The notes below the pieces were generated by a model. That model was not told the origin of the DNA. It did not search any database and saw nothing but the letters and a program-made list of their open reading frames with translations. From NCBI GenBank assembly GCA_023053685.1, contig JALIGW010000063.1:868001-932000 (forward strand): a DNA stretch of 64,000 nt, read 5' to 3'. Source of the stretch: Diadophis punctatus similis. Its lineage: Eukaryota; Chordata; Lepidosauria; Squamata; Dipsadidae. The position numbers were made by a program, and so were the translations under genes. Shown here piece by piece: positions 42,905 through 54,169 of the stretch (the first letter of the stretch is position 1; every line of letters starts with the position of its first letter).

Positions 42905-43015
42905 TTGCTTCTTATTGTTTTTATTTTTTATTTATTTAATTTAATTTAATTAAAAGTTCTTATAGGCCGCCCAATCCCATAGGACTCAGGGCGGCATACA
43001 AAAAGGAATTCAATT
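42905..43015 (-). mobile_element. L2 3'-tail fragment nested in L1
   Basis: Contains GGCCGCCCAATCCCATAGGA, CTCAGGGCGGCATACAAAAA and a (TTTAA)n tail, the L2 3' signature seen at 31320 and 30590. Confidence 0.7.
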
Positions 43016-43448
43016 TTTATTCATGTAATCTCTCTAATTGTCCACTACGGCATTGAAATCACCTATTATACACAAATTGTCCCATTCTAACTCTGTTATT
43101 TTCCGATGCAGTTTGCAATAAAATTTCTTCTGATTAGTATTTGGTGAATAAATTACCACTAATAGAATTCATTTTTGTCCTGATATTATTTCTGTCATTA
43201 ATGTCCTACCTTCTCCATCATCATATATTACTCTCGGATTTAACCATTCTTTTATGCCTGGTTTTTTGGTTTTAGCCAGTGCCAAATGTAGTTTCCCTAA
43301 TTTGGGGTATTTTAAGATACTATCATATTTTTCTTTGATGTGGACCTTCTGCAAACATATGATATATTTTGTTTCTGGAGATTTTTCAGTGTTCGTTTTC
43401 ATTTTACAGGGGAATTCATACCATTGATGTTAAATGATAGCATCTTAC

Positions 43449-44830
43449 GCCAAAATTAATCTTAATGCTAAAATTATTTTCTATTTTGGCTCTGTTTTCT
43501 ATTTTCTATAAGCTCTTTATTCACAATATTTCCTTTAATGTCCAGTTTCACTGCAACTTCCTCCTTTTTATCTGTTTTTAGTTTCTGTTTCCTATTTTCC
43601 TTCTGTCAAAGTCTAGAATTTTTCCTTCATTTTAATTTTTTTCTGAAAATTCTCTTCTTCTGATTCTTAATTGCATCGGATCAGAGTTTCCGAAAAGAGA
43701 GATTTCCCCTTCAACTCCTCCAGTTCTGAGGGAAGACAAAAGACCTGCCCCTCTCTCTCCCTAGTGGCTGCCCTACTCCTGGCCTGCCCCTGTCGTCCTG
43801 GCAACCCAGCAGCAGCCAATCAAACAACAGGGGAAGAGACAATGGTTGCCTAGGAACTCAGCCACCAATCAACCTCATGGAGAAGAGATTGAAGAAACAA
43901 AGTGAAAATGGTGGAGAGTTTCAAATAAGGATAAAATTAAAAGGTTTCAGTGTGATGAGAAAGAGAAAAAACTCTCAGAAATGCAGTGGGAGGTGAGGCT
44001 GAAGTCCTGGAAAGCCCCTCCTTCACCTAGAAATGGCTGCCCTGATGAGTTTTCGCTCCAGTGGAGTCTCTTGGGCAAGTGGGAGCAGCGGCTTCCCAGG
44101 ACAGCCTGCCTGGAGGGTCTTCAGGGGCCACAAGGGACCCCCAGGATGTCTCTTCCTCAGAGCCCCTGAGGGTCTCACCAGGGAGACCCCCCTTGCCTTC
44201 TCCTGAGTAATGCCGGATCCCCCTTTGGAGAAAAAGGTCCTGCTTGGCTTCCTGTCAGAGTTTGTTGCAGTAATCAAATCCAGAAAGCACACATAGGTAA
44301 CTGAATCAGCAGGATTCATTAACTTCTCTTTATACATAATATAACACATACAATACCAAAAGCAGGTTCTTCCAACGTTGTAGTAGTTACAAGCAAAACA
44401 CAAGCAGAGGAGAGAACAGTTTCTAGTTTCAGTTCAGCAGACAGACTTAGAACTACAGCACAGCTAAGCCACGCCCAGACTTCTTGCTTAAGTTTCTGTT
44501 TCCAAATAGTCCTCATAGTCCCCCCTCCCCCTCCCCCTCTAGAAAAATCAGTTGAGAAGTAGTATAAAGTACTGGTATGCCAACCCTGTCAGGAAGGTGC
44601 AGGCTATAAAGATTTCTGCTGCATGACATTCCTCACTAGAAGGCAGAAAGTCTGTTTAGCACCTCATCACAAGTAGCTGGAACTAGAAGCTAAGGGAGAG
44701 GAAGTCACAAAGAGGATGGACCTTCATCTGGAGCTTAACTGAATGGAGATTGCTGAGAAAGAACCGATCAGGAGAAAGAAAAGGAGGACCAACACCAGTT
44801 AGAACTTGTTAAGTTGCAACACCATATCAT
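43449..44830 (-). mobile_element. L1 5' UTR and ORF1 scrap, with nested solo LTR
   Basis: The complement of 43515-44250 aligns with 14620-15490. ORF1 is reduced to fragments (EVAVKLDIKGNIVNKELIEN), so the 5' UTR runs almost straight into ORF2 at 43446: an internally deleted L1. The leader continues past the LTR at 44253-44628, where it becomes hard to follow. Confidence 0.6.
44253..44628. mobile_element. Solo LTR nested in L1 5' UTR
   Basis: A 376-bp TG...CA element (TGTCAGAGTTTG ... GCATGACA) flanked by TTCC (44249-44252, 44629-44632). L1 leader homology to 14780-14830 is interrupted exactly here. It contains a C-rich tract near 44520-44540. Confidence 0.62.
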
Positions 44831-45277
44831 TCACATTCGCATTTTCCTCCAAATACTAGCCAAAACTCAGGGGAATGAAAACACTGATTCCCAAAAGAAC
44901 CATGAAAGACCTTCCTAACTAACTTAGAATATACCTGTCAAGGTTAGAGCAATCCAAAGCCCAGAACATGGCTCATATTTGTTCTCTTTTGAATGGTTGT
45001 TTAAGCCAAATATTGGCTAACCTGTGTGTTGAGGAAAATGAGGGCTAACAACACTTTAAAAAAACCACAACTATTAACTATTTCTTTATTTACTTTATTA
45101 TTTGAGGATTATCTTGGATTTTAATTTGATTAGTTTAACACTCTTCATATTGTTTTTACTTCAGTTTTAAATAATCTAAATTATCAAACACATGCAACTG
45201 AATCAAATAAACATAGAACATAGAATAATAATTTCAATCAATTATTAAAGGTTCTGAAATGACGAAATGTTTCATTC
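44831..45277. other. 3' flank of V2R-C
   Basis: Paralogous to the V2R-B 3' flank (36656-37003). No gene is seen. Confidence 0.55.
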
Positions 45278-46182
45278 TCATTTCCCAACTTTTATCATTA
45301 AATGTTCCTTAGTGTTTAGATCTGGCCTTAGGAGGATAATGTAGCACTTGGGGAAGAAGATGCAGCCTAGCAGTCCAGCACTGGAGGCCAAGATGGAGAA
45401 GACCTGCACGGCCACCATGGACTTTCCTTTGGCACTCAGGTAGGTGGGCAGGAAGGAGATCCAGACACTACAGAAGACCAGCATGCTGAAGGTGATCAGC
45501 TTGGCTTCATTGAAGGCTCCAGGCAGGTTCCTGGCCAGGAAAGCCACCATGAAACAAATGGCAGCTAGGAAGCCCATGTAGCTGAGGACAACATAAAACA
45601 TGGTAACAGAGCCTTCATTGCATTGAAGGATGATCTCTCCAGGCTGGGAATGCATGTCAGAGTCAGGGAATGGGGGAGAAACTCCAAGCCACAATGCACA
45701 GATGATAATGTGCACAGCAGAACAAGAAAGAATGATGGAGTTGGCCAAGCTCTTCCCCAACCATCTTCTCACCCTGTTCCCTGGTTTTGTGGCCAGGAAG
45801 GCCAGCACCACCATGATAGTTTTGGCCAACACGGAAGACACAGCTACTGAGAAGACAATGCTGAACACTGTTTGTCGGAGAACACAAGTGACTTTTCCTG
45901 GCCATCCAATGAAGAGAAAAGAAGACAAGAAGCAAAGCAAGAGAGAAACGAGGAGGATGAAGGAGAGGTCCTGGTTGTTGGCTTTGTCAATGGGAGTTTC
46001 TAGGTATTTTAGGAATATGATTAAAACAAGGCCTGTGATTAGGAACAACAGTAGGGCAGAGGAGACCAGGATGATGCCCAGATGTCCTTCATAAGACAGG
46101 AAGGTTATTCTTTTGGGGATGCACTGGACTCGGTTCTCAGTTGGATATTGATCATCGGGACATTTTGTACATTTTTCAGTAT
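45278..46182 (-). CDS. V2R-C exon 6 (seven-transmembrane domain)
   Basis: This open exon encodes about 300 residues, the G-protein-coupling core. In order: [16 protein letters not shown] linker, TM1 ([20 protein letters not shown]), TM2 ([19 protein letters not shown]), TM3 ([20 protein letters not shown]), TM4 ([19 protein letters not shown]), the extracellular-loop segment [13 protein letters not shown]5 ([19 protein letters not shown]), TM6 ([20 protein letters not shown]) and TM7 ([20 protein letters not shown]). The tail carries [12 protein letters not shown]. The acceptor is TTTTCTCAG|AT. This is the best-preserved receptor exon in the window. Confidence 0.92.
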
Positions 46183-46439
46183 CTGAGAAAACAGAAAGTA
46201 ATCTTTTTTTATATCTCTTTTCATGGTTCAAGAAAGATCTTCTCTAGATAGCAGACCATACTTAGAGACAAGAAAGATTTAGCAAATGGTAAAACTATAT
46301 AACATTTTTATCTGGTCATCTTAAACCAGTTTAGGGCAGCTTAAATTCCACATCCCCAAAGCCCAATATATAAAACAAGAAAAACAACAAGGAAATAAAA
46401 CCCAGAAGAGAAATACTTTGCACCACAACCACCCTTCAC

Positions 46440-47062
46440 TGAGATAATCCACCACATTCTTGTCCTGCACTGACTTCACCCAATCCCAATGCCAGGAAGA
46501 AGAACCAGGACTCCAGAAATAGAGGAGAATGGAGGCCTGTTGGATTTCAAGGGGAGGGTGCTTCAAAGGGCAGGAGCTGCAGCAGAAAAGGATGGATTCC
46601 AAGCACCCGCAAGATGGCAATATTTTATGAAAGTCCCTGGAACATGCCTAATATACTACTCTGGTGGGACAAGCAGACATCTTCAGGGAGAGTTAGTCCC
46701 ACTGATATCCTGGTTCTATGCAACGTGGGGCTTTAAAGTGAATTGAGTTGCATGTGGAAAGACACTGGGAGCCTGTGCAGCTCACACAATAGGGGTGAAT
46801 ATAGGGAAACCCCACAATCTCCATGCCATTGCATTCTGGATCATTTGCATAGTCTAGGTAGTCTTCAAGAGGAACCTTATGTAGAGCAACTTACAATAAT
46901 TCAAGTAGGAATTGACCAAGGCATGAACAAGTTGAGGAAAGAGCATAGTTGTTGCACAAGTAGAATATGTGTGAAGGCTCCTGCAGCCAAGGCTGCGCCA
47001 GGTACATTGAGCTGTGGCTATGGGTCTAGAACCCTCAAACTGTGCAGCCTTTACATCTAGGG
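46440..47062 (-). mobile_element. Old L2-like LINE fragment in V2R-C intron 5
   Basis: The minus strand reads HALVNSYLNYCKLLYIRF, resembling the L2 segment HALVTSCLDYCNALYMGL at 31493-31978, with further decayed pieces. A hAT element follows directly. Confidence 0.5.
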
Positions 47063-47407
47063 CTGGGGTCAGCAACCTTAAACACTCAAAGAGCCACAAA
47101 GGTCCTAACCGGAAGCCCCCCCATTCAATTCTGGAGCCGACCAGAAGTCCGGTTCCCCCACCATAGTCTCTCCTTCTAGCGCGGCATCCTTTTTCCTCTA
47201 CCAGTCCTAACCGAAAGCCCTATCAATTGTGGAGTTGACCGGAAAACCCGCCCCTTGCCATAGAGTCTCCTCCTGGCATGCCCTGCTTCCTCCCTCCCCC
47301 AACCGGAAGTTCCTCTCAAAATTGTGGTGCCAACCGACAACAGGGAGGAACAGCAGAGGGATGAAAGAGCCACATGCGGCTCCAGAGCCTCAGGTTGCTG
47401 ACCCCTG
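47063..47407. mobile_element. hAT non-autonomous element with 8-bp duplication
   Basis: A 345-bp element starting CTGGGGTCAGCAACCTTAAA and ending CCTCAGGTTGCTGACCCCTG, flanked by ATCTAGGG (47055-47062, 47408-47415). It contains the AAAGAGCCAC and ACATGCGGCTCC words of this family. A related left-end fragment lies at 54033. Confidence 0.82.
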
Positions 47408-47836
47408 ATCTAGGGAAATGTCCCTCCAGCCAGAATCACAAATGACTTATTGGTAGACTCTGGGGGTGGGCTGAGAAAGCCACTGCAGTTTGCTAGACTT
47501 GACTCAAGGTTGATTTGGGTGAACCAAAGTGATTGATCTGAAATCATTCCTCATGTTACAGACAATTCAAATGTTCTTAATGAAGGTAAACATGGAAGGA
47601 CGCTTCTAAACTGGTAAGAAAAGAGAGTTTTCTTTGCCAAATCCACCATGTTCTTCTGTCTCTTTCTACATCGTCCTTCAAAACCCTTTTCTGAATCACC
47701 CTATTATGGAAGAAATTGGGCACCTTGAAAATTAAGAACAACCAAATCGTCAGCCTTAGATGTGTCTGTTTTAATATGCACATTGATCCAAATGCCCCAG
47801 AATGAATCCGACGCTCTTTCCTCAGGTGTCACTCAC

Positions 47837-47962
47837 CTTCCTGAGTGGAGATGGTCCCCTCTGGACAAGGAATGCAGTCGTAGCAGCAAACTGGCTCTCC
47901 TTGTCGAGCCCGCTTCACAAATCCAGGCTGACATTTTTCCACACATTGGGACTGAGGCAGAG
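47837..47962 (-). pseudogene. V2R-C exon 5, one base short
   Basis: The linker exon encodes SLPQSQC, then after a one-base loss CQPGFVKRARQGEPVCCYDC and CPEGTIS in the shifted frame. The loss is in TGTGGGAAAAATGT, against TGTGTGGAAAAATGT in V2R-B, giving 126 bp instead of 127. Splice sites are intact. The C homopolymer context on the plus strand makes a consensus error possible. Confidence 0.82.
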
Positions 47963-49599
47963 ACTAGGAAGAGAAATGCCAAAGTAAATGTGTGGGAGAA
48001 ATGGAAAATGGAGATTTACATGAGCACTACTCAAAAAGTCACTGGGTTTTACTTAAAGCTAAATATAAAAATCTCTAATTCTTTTCATACAGTTGTAAGA
48101 AATATAACTACTGGAAGATTTTTTTTTACTTAGCTCTACCTTTTGTTTTTGACAATATCACATTGCAATAAATGATTTTTCCCCGTAATAAAGTCTGGAG
48201 GAATGAAATTGAGAAAGATTTAAGCTTTAAGTTAAATGCGGTGAGTTCCTTCCCATGGCCTTATTAAGGTGCATTCTTCCTGTCTTCATATATCTATGAT
48301 TTTAAAATATAATTATCCATTTATATTCAATTTTAGGATTTGATTTCTTCTGTAAGGTATTTAATATTTATTATATTAGTTTTATGAAAAGAGAATAAAA
48401 TTGAGATGAAGAAATAAACATTTAGCACCTGGAAAAGTTTTTTTTTAAAAAAACAACAACAGCCATAAAGCATTGCAAAGCTGTTCTGTTTTGGAAATAG
48501 TCCAAAAGACCTTCCCAGTTAAGATACATGAAAAATTGCAAGATGTTTGTTTATTCGTATATTTATTTAATCCCTTCTAGTACTCATGATGTTACTTAGC
48601 TGCGTAATGCATTGTCTGCAAGAAAAAACTCAAACTCAGAGAGTACCAAGGACCACACAGTTCCAACCTGAACTACAAATATTCTCTTACATTGAGACTT
48701 AAGGTCACTCTCAATCAAGAAAAACATCTGCACTTTAGGCATTTTGAAGTGCCCTCTTACAAATGAAAGCCCAAAACTAACCAGCATCTCTTTTCAAACT
48801 GTTCCTAATTATTTCAGGTGTTGAAAAGGGCTTTTGTTTGGATCAAAGTCATGTTTCAGTGCTTCGGTTTTCTGGGTTTGGGCATTTTCTCAAATCAGAC
48901 CAGTCATTGTGATTTCATGTGAACTGAAAACCTTGGACCTGCTTCCCAGGAGCAGAAAACGTAGGGCACTACCCAGTAGGGTGAAAGAGAGACATGGATA
49001 ACTCTAGCCAAGTCTGGGATCCTTAAGGACATCAGAGGCTGCACTTTCACAACACACTGTCCCCAACCCAGACAAAATGAATCCTAATTGGGACCAACAG
49101 CATCTCCATCCAATCATGATTCCATTTCATCTGATTCAGTTCCAGCCTGAATTCAGGTACCAGTCAACAGAATTGTCTTCATCTTTGATATTAGAGGACA
49201 AAAAACATGCAAACTTGAGGCTATTGGCAACACAATCAATAGCACGCATCAGTTTTATGGAGAAACCAATTTTCAGATGGGACACCAAAGAGTCACAATC
49301 TGTGTCCCAAAGAATAGTTACAGCATCTATTCTGGACATGGCTGAAACACCTTAAAATAGCACTCCATATTATAGCGTCCGAAGGACACTATGGGCAATA
49401 GTACTGAAACCTACCACACAGTCTAAGACAACTATGAGATTTCGGTATATAAGTCTAAGTGCTAGTGCTATTGCTATTTCGATTCCCCACATTCAATTCT
49501 TAGTGACAGTGATCCATCTTGTTGACTAGGCTTCACCCACTTGAAATCGGTCCTAAGGCTTTGGGGAAAAAAGTGAGAAAACACCCATATTTTCCCCAC
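47963..49599. other. V2R-C intron 4
   Basis: Intron of 1.6 kb with stretches homologous (inverted) to V2R-B intron 4. It ends with a SINE 3' fragment at about 49400-49480 (TCGGTATATAAGTCTAAGTG). It lacks the L2 insertion present in V2R-B. No gene. Confidence 0.55.
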
Positions 49600-49812
49600 C
49601 GTGTTGAACAACTTTAGCCAAGAAAGAGCATCTTGGTTGATCACAAGTCTTTGCGTTTCAAAACTCCCCAGTTGCTCTTCTATGGGATCCTCCTTGGGGA
49701 GAACCAGCCAGCTTATGATGTTCAGATCTGCAGCAACATCTCCATTTTCATCCAAGTACAGTTTGAGCAGGGAAAAATTGCACAATTCATTCTTCTCCAG
49801 GAAGGGGTGGAA
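49600..49812 (-). CDS. V2R-C exon 4
   Basis: This open 213-bp exon (71 codons) has acceptor ATTCTAG|TTC and donor CACG|GTGGGG. It encodes FHPFLEKNELCNFSLLKLYL and LDENGDVAADLNIISW, the typical end of the V2R ligand domain. Confidence 0.87.
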
Positions 49813-50115
49813 CTAGAATGGAAAAATCCAGGAATTTTAAGAGCAGAAACCTAGTTTTTTTCTTTTTTCTTTCTTTTTCTTAGCTCAGATGGTCTTTTCA
49901 CATTTGAGTCTCTATCTAAAGTTTTCTAATTTAGAAATTTGCTTAGTTGGGAGAACAAGGATTACCACTATCTTCAAAAGTGGAAAACAAAGGTTCAGCA
50001 AAATTTGTACATTAAAGTATATATTGGCAAATGTAACTGACAAAATTTGGCAATTCTAGGGAGCATTCTATAGTAGACCACAAATAAATTGAACCAAGAA
50101 ACAAATGAAGGGATT

Positions 50116-50210
50116 ATTCATATAGTCATCATGATCATGATCACAGTTGGAAGGGACCTTTGTGGTCTTCTAGTCCAACCTCCTGTTGTCCTCCTTCTAT
50201 ATTGATAGTT
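50116..50210 (-). mobile_element. CR1 3'-UTR fragment in V2R-C intron 3
   Basis: CACAGTTGGAAGGGACCTTT, GTGGTCTTCTAGTCCAACCT is the complement of the CR1 terminus. Only the last 60-90 bases are present. Confidence 0.65.
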
Positions 50211-50253
50211 TTCTAAAAAGGAAGTTTGATCGATCCTTGTTAGGATCTCATAC

Positions 50254-51049
50254 CTGCCATGGTTGCAGTCTTCCCAAACTATCTTCACCCTCATTCTTTT
50301 TCCTCCTGGATCTGGAGGAATAGGCAGCATTCAAGGCATGGACCAGAGTCTTAACCACAGTGTAAACACGGTGGTCATTTTGCATCCAGATAGTGTCTCC
50401 TTTCTCTTCAGTCTCCAGTGGTGCTTTCTGGGTGCATCTTCTCCGGCTTTTGACAGAAAGTTTTTGACGCTTTGCAAAAGAACAGCGAAAAGACTGAACT
50501 GCAAATTTCTTTTGAACAGTAAGATAGGATTCAGAGGCATAATCTTTTGGCCTTTCCCCCCCCCCCCTGAAAAGCAAAGGTCCAAATACTATGGATGTAT
50601 TTATAAAATCTGTGCCTCTTCAGTTTCAATTCCTTATAGGTTGAGATGATCCAGACTTTCCCTCCAATGGGTCCTGGTAGAGCCTCAAGACTTAAATGGA
50701 CAGGAAAAATCCTGTCAATGATGGTACCATATTTTATAATGTAAACAAAGACATTGACTTGTCTCCACTTAGAGACGGCGTCCCTGATGGATGCTGTAAC
50801 TCTAGTCACTGAGAACTGTTGTGATATAACAACGCAAATACCATTTTGGGCAAGCACTGGATTAAAGGTCCTCATGAAATTCTCTCCCTCCTCTGTTTCT
50901 GGCGCAAAGAGCCCAATCAAAGTCCATCTGAAATGGAGGAGCAGTTGGACAATTGCTGGGTAGTGGATCCCTTCTTTGGGGGCCATCCGGTAGAAAAAGG
51001 GGAACTGATTTTTATCACTCAGAGCCTCTGAAACAAATCCATAACTGAT
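50254..51049 (-). pseudogene. V2R-C exon 3, frame broken at a poly-G run
   Basis: The first two thirds read in one frame (ALSDKNQFPFFYRMAPKE to HSIWTFAFQ). After a G homopolymer of about 14 bases the reading continues in another frame (KDYASESYLTVQKKFAVQSF, then SRRRCTQ and QPWQ). Both halves are good V2R sequence, so a one-base length error in the run would explain the break. Acceptor TTTCAG|ATC and donor GGCAG|GTATGA are intact. Confidence 0.85.
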
Positions 51050-51579
51050 CTGAAATAGCAATGAATATTCCTGTGTTATATTTGGGATCAGATCAAGTCC
51101 GAAATGTAAGTTTTCAGTAAATCCTACTTGTTTCTCATAAACATGTTGGAACAGTTCATTCTTGATTAGCCATTAGGCCATATCAAGATTCAAAATATAA
51201 AACATAGTAGATTAATAAAAGTGTGTATAATAATAGAATTAAAAACATTAAGTAAAAAGAATATGAATACAAATGTACAAAATTTGAGCTTCCATTCACC
51301 TTTCTTTGGTATAAATAGTCTGGTTGGACACATAGGGTCTCCTCACCTTCACAAATGGGCACCAGAAGCCCCAAATCATTGTGACCATTTTATGCGAGGA
51401 TAAGGCTGCTTTAATGCCCCCTCCTCACTGTGGCTCCCAATCCCTTGCCATGGGACTACAATAGCCATGATGAAAAGCAGCTCCTGAATTCCAAATAGAA
51501 TATATTGTTGGCTCTGTTGTAGACCCCCAAACCACCCTACTTACAGTACTTTTCTAGATAGAGAAATACATGCACCAAC

Positions 51580-51871
51580 CTGTGGGACTTTGTAGGTGCC
51601 TACTAAGTTTGACATCTGGATGGAAATGTCATTGTCAGCTCCATCAAGAAGAGCCAAAATGTTGCGTTCCTCTCCACAGCTGTAGTTGGGAACATTGGCT
51701 TCTCCAGTAGAGAGCATGTCCAGCAAGGCATCTGAAGTGACAAGGGTGTTCAAATAGTTGTCATGGATGTTGTAGCCAAGTGTGAGATTGTGCAGGAGCT
51801 GGCGATTCTTGTTCACCATTTGAATGGCAAAAATGAAGCATAGGATTCTTGATTGATCAGAAGATAATATA
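51580..51871 (-). CDS. V2R-C exon 2
   Basis: The acceptor is TTTACAG|T and the donor is CACAG|GTTGGT. The 292-bp open exon encodes [33 protein letters not shown] and GTYKVPQ. It is one codon longer than the other three copies, near its 5' end. Confidence 0.87.
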
Positions 51872-51884
51872 CTGTAAAATATTA

Positions 51885-52500
51885 TTTATTTTATTTTATT
51901 TTATTTATTTGTCAAGCATGTATTAGATAACATATTTAGGTATAAAATGATTTGAATACATGAAATGAATACGAATCAAAGGGAACATTAGGACAGGGAC
52001 GGTAGGCACACTGGTGCACTTATGCCCTTATATTTATTTGTCAAACATGTACAGGATAGTAGTTGTTTGTATAAACATAACATAAGTAAAAAGTACCGAT
52101 AAAAGAAGACAATAGGATAGTAGGACAGGGACGGTAGGCACAGTGGTGCGCTTATGCATGCCCCTTACAGACTGTTTAGGAATGGGGTGAGGTCAACAGT
52201 AGACAGTCTAAGATTAAAATTTTGGAGGTTTGGGGATGAAACCACAGAGTCAGGTAGTGCATTCCAGGCATGGACCGCTGTATTGATGAAGTTGTATTTT
52301 CTGCAATCGAGTTTGGAGCGGTTTACATTTAGTTTGAATCTATTATGTGCTCGTGTATTGTTGCAGTTGAAGCTGAAGTAATCATTGACAGGAAGGACTT
52401 TTTGATATATGATTTATGAACTACATTTAGATCAGATCGGAGGCGGCATAGTAAATTGTCTAATCCCAATATTTCAAGTCTGGTGGAATAAGGTATAAAA
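51885..52500 (-). mobile_element. CR1-superfamily LINE 3' end (Rex1-like?) in V2R-C intron 1
   Basis: Minus-strand reading gives RAHNRFKLNVNRSKLDCRKY, NTAVHAWNALPDSVVSS and STVDLTPFLNSL, a LINE ORF2 C-terminus. The 3' UTR is partly duplicated: GACAGGGACGGTAGGCACA(C) and ATTTATTTGTCAA(G/A)CATGTA each occur twice about 135 bp apart. The element ends in (TTTTA)n. Confidence 0.68.
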
Positions 52501-53132
52501 TAAAATATTTTATTTTATATTCTTAAACTGTCACCAAGCTATCATAGCCTAACCCTCCTCTCTACAGAAATCCTAGTTAAATATTCTCTGACTGGTAGCT
52601 GCTCAGCCTCTGCATTAAGCCAACCAGTGAAAAGGAAACTGAACTTTTTAGATTTTAGATTTATTATTAGAGTTGGAAGGGTTGATAGTCCTCCACCACT
52701 GTTAAAATTACAGCTAGACCATTATTTGTAACAGTACTAATTTTTATCAGGATTGAAAACCATTGAATCATTAAAGTACATGCACCATAAAAGCAAGAAA
52801 ATGGAGGGATACATGAGCCAGAAAAGCAATTCTAAAAACAAGGCATCCTTATTCTTATAAGAAGACAGCTATAACCCTTTCAATCACTATATGAAATAAA
52901 AACTAGTGTTCAAGTGATGAAATCAAGGAAAAGGAGGGGAAGATCTTCAGGACTTTTGTCTCTCTCTTTCCCAGTTTCTTTTAGGTTTTATTCTGCCCCA
53001 TCTTTACATTTGAGTTTCTCGCACAAGAAAGACAAAAGATCCAAGAGTAGGAATGTATCAAAGAAGACAAAAAGGAAGAAGACTTAGAAATATAATGGAG
53101 GGAATGCAGCTCCATCACACTAAATGATTTAC
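52501..53132. other. V2R-C intron 1, 5' part
   Basis: Intron sequence with a 30-base CR1 terminus scrap near 52650-52682 (TTATTATTAGAGTTGGAAGG). About 52690-53130 resembles intron 1 of A and D. Confidence 0.5.
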
Positions 53133-53356
53133 TTGTAGTAAGACATGTAATGAGTCCCATTGAATTGTAATGGTTGAAGTGAAGTTTTTGTTGCAGTGAC
53201 CACCACACTAATGAGATGGTTTCCTGACCTGTAGTAGTTCCGTGGGTTTTCTCTGTCTTTCTGCTTCAATGTTGGGGGGCATTTGGACCCGAGCCTCCCA
53301 GAGTTTCTCTGGTTGAACACAAGCAGCAGCAGCAGAAGCAGAAGCACAAGGTCCAT
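53133..53356 (-). CDS. V2R-C exon 1
   Basis: The ATG opens a signal peptide ([20 protein letters not shown]), and a diverged KCPPTLKQKDRENPRNYYRS replaces the segment conserved in A, B and D. At 224 bp it is two codons longer than the other loci. The donor is ACAA|GTAAAT. The upstream overlapping ATG found in the other three loci is absent. Confidence 0.83.
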
Positions 53357-53830
53357 TCCTCCTTGAGTTGAATCAGTGACTTCTCCTTTTCTAAACCACA
53401 GGAAGTTAGAACAATCTAAGTCAGCCTCACAAGAAGGAAATGCCAGAGACAAAATGAGTTCCGCGTGGAGAGGAGAGAAAGGCACGTTCAATAGCATGGC
53501 CCCTGCCTCTCTTAAATGTTATTCAAAGCACACAGCATGATTAGAAGTATTTTTCCTTTTCTGATGCAAGATCCCCTTCCATGTTGCTTCAGTCTGAGGT
53601 TTTCCTCAAAGGCAGTCACTGGAGAACTAGCAAAATAGGTCTCAAAGGCCAGGATGGAGATAATTACAGTGAGAGGCAATTTGTCCTCTGGGGCTCCTGA
53701 ACTTCTTACAGGGCTCCATGTGTGGAGGGGGTAGCTGGAGAAAGGCGTGGTAGTGAAAAATCACCGGAACACCCCTGGGGACACTGTTCTGTAGTGCTTC
53801 TGGACCGTCTTCTGGGTCATGTTAGGAAAT
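53357..53830 (-). promoter_or_regulatory. Upstream block of V2R-C
   Basis: This block aligns with the upstream regions of A, B and D, most strongly at 53550-53593 (GCAACATGGAAGGGGATCTT, then GCATCAGAAAAGGA on the minus strand) and in the GGAGCCCTG segment it shares with D. It survives although the coding exon has diverged, which suggests constraint or gene conversion. Confidence 0.5.
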
Positions 53831-54032
53831 TAACATTGGAGTGTAAGAGTTCAACCACCAGGTGAAAGATGTTTATGTCCTTCTGAATGGTATCTTCTCT
53901 TTTATCTTTTTCAACATTAACAGAGACCATTGGGCAGGATCATTTCCAATTCTTGGTGTTTGATACTATTATACACTGATTATACCCAGATCTATTGCTG
54001 GTCCATCCAAAGCCTTGGTCACTGCTTGGAAT

Positions 54033-54130
54033 AAGGCAGGGGTTGGCAACCTTAAAAACTCAAAGAGCCATTTGGACCCATTCCCCAGAGAAAACAAAAC
54101 ACTTGGAGCCACAAAATCTGGGTAGGCGTG
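54033..54130. mobile_element. hAT left-end fragment
   Basis: CAGGGGTTGGCAACCTTAAA, AACTCAAAGAGCCATTTGGA matches the left part of the element at 47063. The right end is lost. Confidence 0.65.
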
Positions 54131-54169
54131 ACCAACTCAATGTCACACCCAGTAGCTCCCAGGCTTTTC

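Larger units (their letters stand above)
41600..43448 (-). mobile_element. L1 LINE ORF2 endonuclease region, with nested insertions
   Basis: Minus-strand reading from about 43446 gives the L1 ORF2 start (MLSFNINGMNSPVK), then the endonuclease (EWLNPRVIYDDGEGRTLMTE, CIIGDFN, HSKKNQYTFYSHPHKSWSRI) and, beyond the nested CR1, WANHNP and KGQRKKARWTLNQRILK (41990-41650). It then ends without an RT domain. A CR1 sits at about 41990-42715 and an L2-tail fragment at 42905-43015. Stops are frequent. Confidence 0.82.
45278..53356 (-). pseudogene. V2R-C: six-exon V2R with two frame breaks (pseudogene or assembly error)
   Basis: All six exons are present on the minus strand: 53133-53356, 51580-51871, 50254-51049, 49600-49812, 47837-47962 and 45278-46182. 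Splice sites are consensus throughout, and exon 6 is open from DTEK to the stop. Two exons break frame. In exon 3 a run of about 14 G (plus-strand C run near 50558) replaces a tryptophan/lysine-rich stretch and shifts the frame. In exon 5 one base is missing relative to V2R-B (TGTGGG against TGTGTGG). Both breaks sit in homopolymers, so sequencing error must be excluded before calling the gene dead. Its extracellular exons are clearly more diverged from A, B and D than those are from each other, so it belongs to a sister subfamily. Confidence 0.8.
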
